Of a stretch of 64,000 nucleotides of DNA, positions 62,336-64,000 are shown in pieces (the stretch's first letter is position 1; each line of letters opens with the position of its first letter). Made by a program: the position numbers and the translations under genes. The stretch spans positions 46,055,501 through 46,119,500 of the forward strand of contig NC_088357.1 in assembly GCF_036884655.1 (NCBI RefSeq). Reading direction: 5' to 3'. This DNA is from Musa acuminata AAA Group (taxonomy: Eukaryota; Streptophyta; Magnoliopsida; Zingiberales; Musaceae). The notes under the pieces were generated by a model. The model was not told the origin of the DNA. It saw only the letters and a program-made list of their open reading frames with translations, and did not search any database.

Positions 62336-62343
62336 TATAAATA
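62336..62343 (+). promoter_or_regulatory. TATA box of the solo LTR
   Basis: GGGCTATAAATACCCC, a canonical plant TATA context, within the LTR and in the same direction as the host gene. It could drive transcription towards the missing 3' exon of the TMEM147-like gene. Confidence 0.6.
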
Positions 62344-63231
62344 CCCCACCCATTCAGCACTGAAAAAGCACAGACATACACCGAAATCTTGATCTTTTTC
62401 TGTGATTCTTAGAGCTCAAAATTGTTGTAAAGGCCAAAAGTTCTTCTCCCTCTTTTCTTCCAAGTTCTGAGTTGTAAAGAGAGGAGAGAAAATTTCTATA
62501 AGGGTTGTCTCCTAAGCCCGTCAAAATGAGTGAAACTGTAAGAGGGTGGTTGGCCTTCGCCTATTGAAGGAAGGCCTCTAGTTGACGTCGGTGACCTCGT
62601 CGGTGGAGGAAGCCAAAAGTGGAGTAGGTCAAGATTGACCGAACCACTCTAAATCTCGGTTTGCATTTACTTTGAGCATTTTATCTTTACTGCAAACCTC
62701 CTAAATAGCTACTACCTTCTGCGCTTTTACGAACAAGTTTCAAAGTTCAGAACTTTCCGAATCTGCGCTTAGACGTAAATCGGCTTTGTCATACGATCAT
62801 TACAGTTCAGTTTACGTTTACGTTTTGATTTCAATCATAACTGCAAACTGTCTTCTGTGCACTTATAAAACATATCTCAAAGTTCAGTATCTTCAAAATT
62901 GACATTTAGACGTAAACCGGTTTTATCTTACAAACGTCGCATTTCAGTTTGCGCTTGTATTCTGGTTTTCATCATAGCTGCAACCTGCCTGCATAGATTA
63001 ACTTTAATATCATCTTGCTTAGAATCGGATTTTACACAGAAACTGTTTTTATCATTCGAACGCAGTTTCGTTTTAATCGCAGAAAATTTTCCGCTGCACT
63101 AATTCACCCCCCCCTCTTAGTGCTCTCGATCCTAACACGATACACCTAGGTGTACCGCTCGGTACACCTGGGTGTACCGAGCCCGGGTCGAAATACCGGT
63201 ACGATACGGTACGACGGACCTTGATGAAAAT

Positions 63232-64000
63232 GTTCTGACACGGTTGTATCCTCTGGACTTGCCTTTTGGAATGTTGGACTCGGGAGTTTCATTCTTGCAA
63301 AATGTGGTTCAGTTTACCATGTTGGAAGTTTTCCTACAATATGTTATCTATTTATGCAAATAATCTATCCTGCTTCACACTTGTCACTTGGCCGCAATCC
63401 TACTCGCTGGTGCCAGATGATTTACAAGGGGTTCAACAAATGAAACATGTTTGCTTTTCTTTTTGCCTTTTCTGGTTTACCAACTGTAGAATTCTCATTT
63501 CTTTTCATCCTCATGGCTGAGAGCCCATTTGATTCCTAATGATTCTATTGAAAAACTTGTATGGATCTTGCAGCTATTTAATAACTCTAGGGTGGCACCC
63601 TCCAAAGCTAGTGGCCTTTGAGCTGGTTTCCTCATTGGTGATGACCTTCATCAGCTGGCAGCTTTTTTTGGCTTGTCAGAGACCATGAAGCTATTTTCTT
63701 AAGGAAGGCTTTTGCTTTCTGCTGCAAGAGAGTTTTCAGAAACCATGGTTTCTGCCATCATTTTGGGGGGAAATGGCAGGTAAGAACGGAGAGGTGTGTC
63801 TTAAGAGGAGAGTGGCAAAGGATAAGGTGAGGGAGAGGATGGATGGCTGCCATAGAGCCCATATCCTCTTCTGGTGCAGGTGACGGAAAATTTGAAGTCT
63901 AGAATATATAATAAGTTGAAATATAGGACAGATTAGCAAGTTAATTTGAGATCCTAATTGAGTTCAGATGTGCTTTCTAACTAAAACTGGACATGTAAAT
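63232..64000. other. Probable intron sequence of the TMEM147-like gene
   Basis: Continues the intron after exon 6. No segment encoding the expected C-terminal part of TMEM147 could be found. The 64-codon ORFs here are chance. Confidence 0.4.

Larger units (their letters stand above)
61196..63137 (+). mobile_element. Solo LTR (1942 bp) with perfect 5-bp target duplication
   Basis: Begins TGTTGAATCTC and ends GATCCTAACA, i.e. TGTT...AACA as LTRs do. It is flanked on both sides by CGATA (61191-61195 and 63138-63142). A TATAAATA promoter at 62336-62343 follows the tandem repeats, giving a U3-R-U5 layout on the plus strand. The 3' end style (CCCCCCTCTTAGTGCTCTCG) recalls plant Ty1/copia elements. 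There is no gag, pol, primer-binding site or second LTR, so it is a remnant of LTR-LTR recombination. ORFs inside (61262-61561, 61682-61999) are not genes. Confidence 0.85.
61053..63223. mobile_element. hAT-like MITE (about 224 bp) split by a solo LTR
   Basis: Left end CAAGGTCTGTTGTATCGGAC at 61053 and inverted right end ...GTACGACGGACCTTG at 63223 are matching termini. The inner parts carry GGTACGTATCGG/CCGGTACGATACGG-type modules. Flanks ACGAAAAT (61045-61052) and ATGAAAAT (63224-63231) match at seven of eight bases, consistent with an older hAT-type 8-bp target duplication. The continuous element would be about 224 bp once the LTR insertion and its duplication are removed. It lies downstream of exon 6 of the TMEM147-like gene, in the intron leading off the window. 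Confidence 0.72.

Noticed and set aside
1..64000. Endogenous pararetrovirus or complete LTR retrotransposon
   Set aside because: I looked for reverse-transcriptase, protease and movement-protein-like blocks and long open polyprotein frames and saw none.
1..64000. CRISPR array, prokaryotic operon or organelle insertion
   Set aside because: The tandem repeats lack constant repeat/unique spacer structure, all genes are plant nuclear types with introns, and no plastid or mitochondrial genes were recognised.

Overview
This window is plant nuclear DNA. It has intron-containing genes with GT-AG junctions, GC-rich first or single exons (ATL, NPH3-family, WAKL, JINGUBANG-like genes) in AT-rich intergenic DNA, and typical plant families. 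The sharp GC contrast between coding and intergenic DNA suggests a commelinid monocot. A banana-family genome (Musaceae) would fit, but that is inference from general character, not a database match.

Layout. 1-9.5 kb is gene-poor: a degenerate higher-order tandem repeat (about 1.3-5.76 kb) and an old LINE-like remnant. 9.5-12.1 kb holds a TOM6 microprotein gene (-) and a single-exon ATL RING-H2 ubiquitin ligase (+). 13.3-17.3 kb is a four-exon COR413 cold-acclimation membrane protein (-) with a DRE/CRT core and ABREs upstream. A long-inverted-repeat element lies at 18.3-18.9 kb. 20.3-22.5 kb is a BTB/NPH3 protein (-) with a 38-bp first exon. 22.5-28 kb is intergenic. 28-34.2 kb is a six-exon NASP-type histone chaperone (-). 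34.2-37.7 kb holds a minisatellite, an AT palindrome and nested long-inverted-repeat elements. 37.7-40.9 kb is a WAKL14-like receptor kinase (-). 41.2-45.5 kb has convincing exons of a membrane-protein-like gene I cannot name (-). 47.1-48.6 kb is a single-exon WD40 protein of the JINGUBANG type (-). 50.9-51.2 kb has a possible 97-codon orphan gene (-). 54.8 kb to beyond 60.3 kb is a TMEM147-like gene (+) whose last exon is off the window and whose frame is broken at two splice junctions.

The genes do not form an operon or pathway. They are ordinary, independently regulated loci: mitochondrial import, ubiquitination, cold response, BTB/NPH3 (probable CUL3-adaptor) signalling, histone supply, cell-wall sensing, WD40 signalling and ER translocon accessory functions. 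The most informative structures are transposon-related: a hAT-type non-autonomous element with a perfect 8-bp target duplication inside the TMEM147-like gene, and a second hAT-like MITE split by a 1.94-kb solo LTR with a perfect 5-bp target duplication. I found no CRISPR array, no recognisable endogenous virus, and nothing I would call a new molecular system. The best candidates for novelty are the unnamed membrane-protein gene, the orphan 97-codon gene and the decaying TMEM147 copy with an exon-like insert.

Exon coordinates were derived by eye from splice consensus, phase and protein similarity; transcripts were not available.
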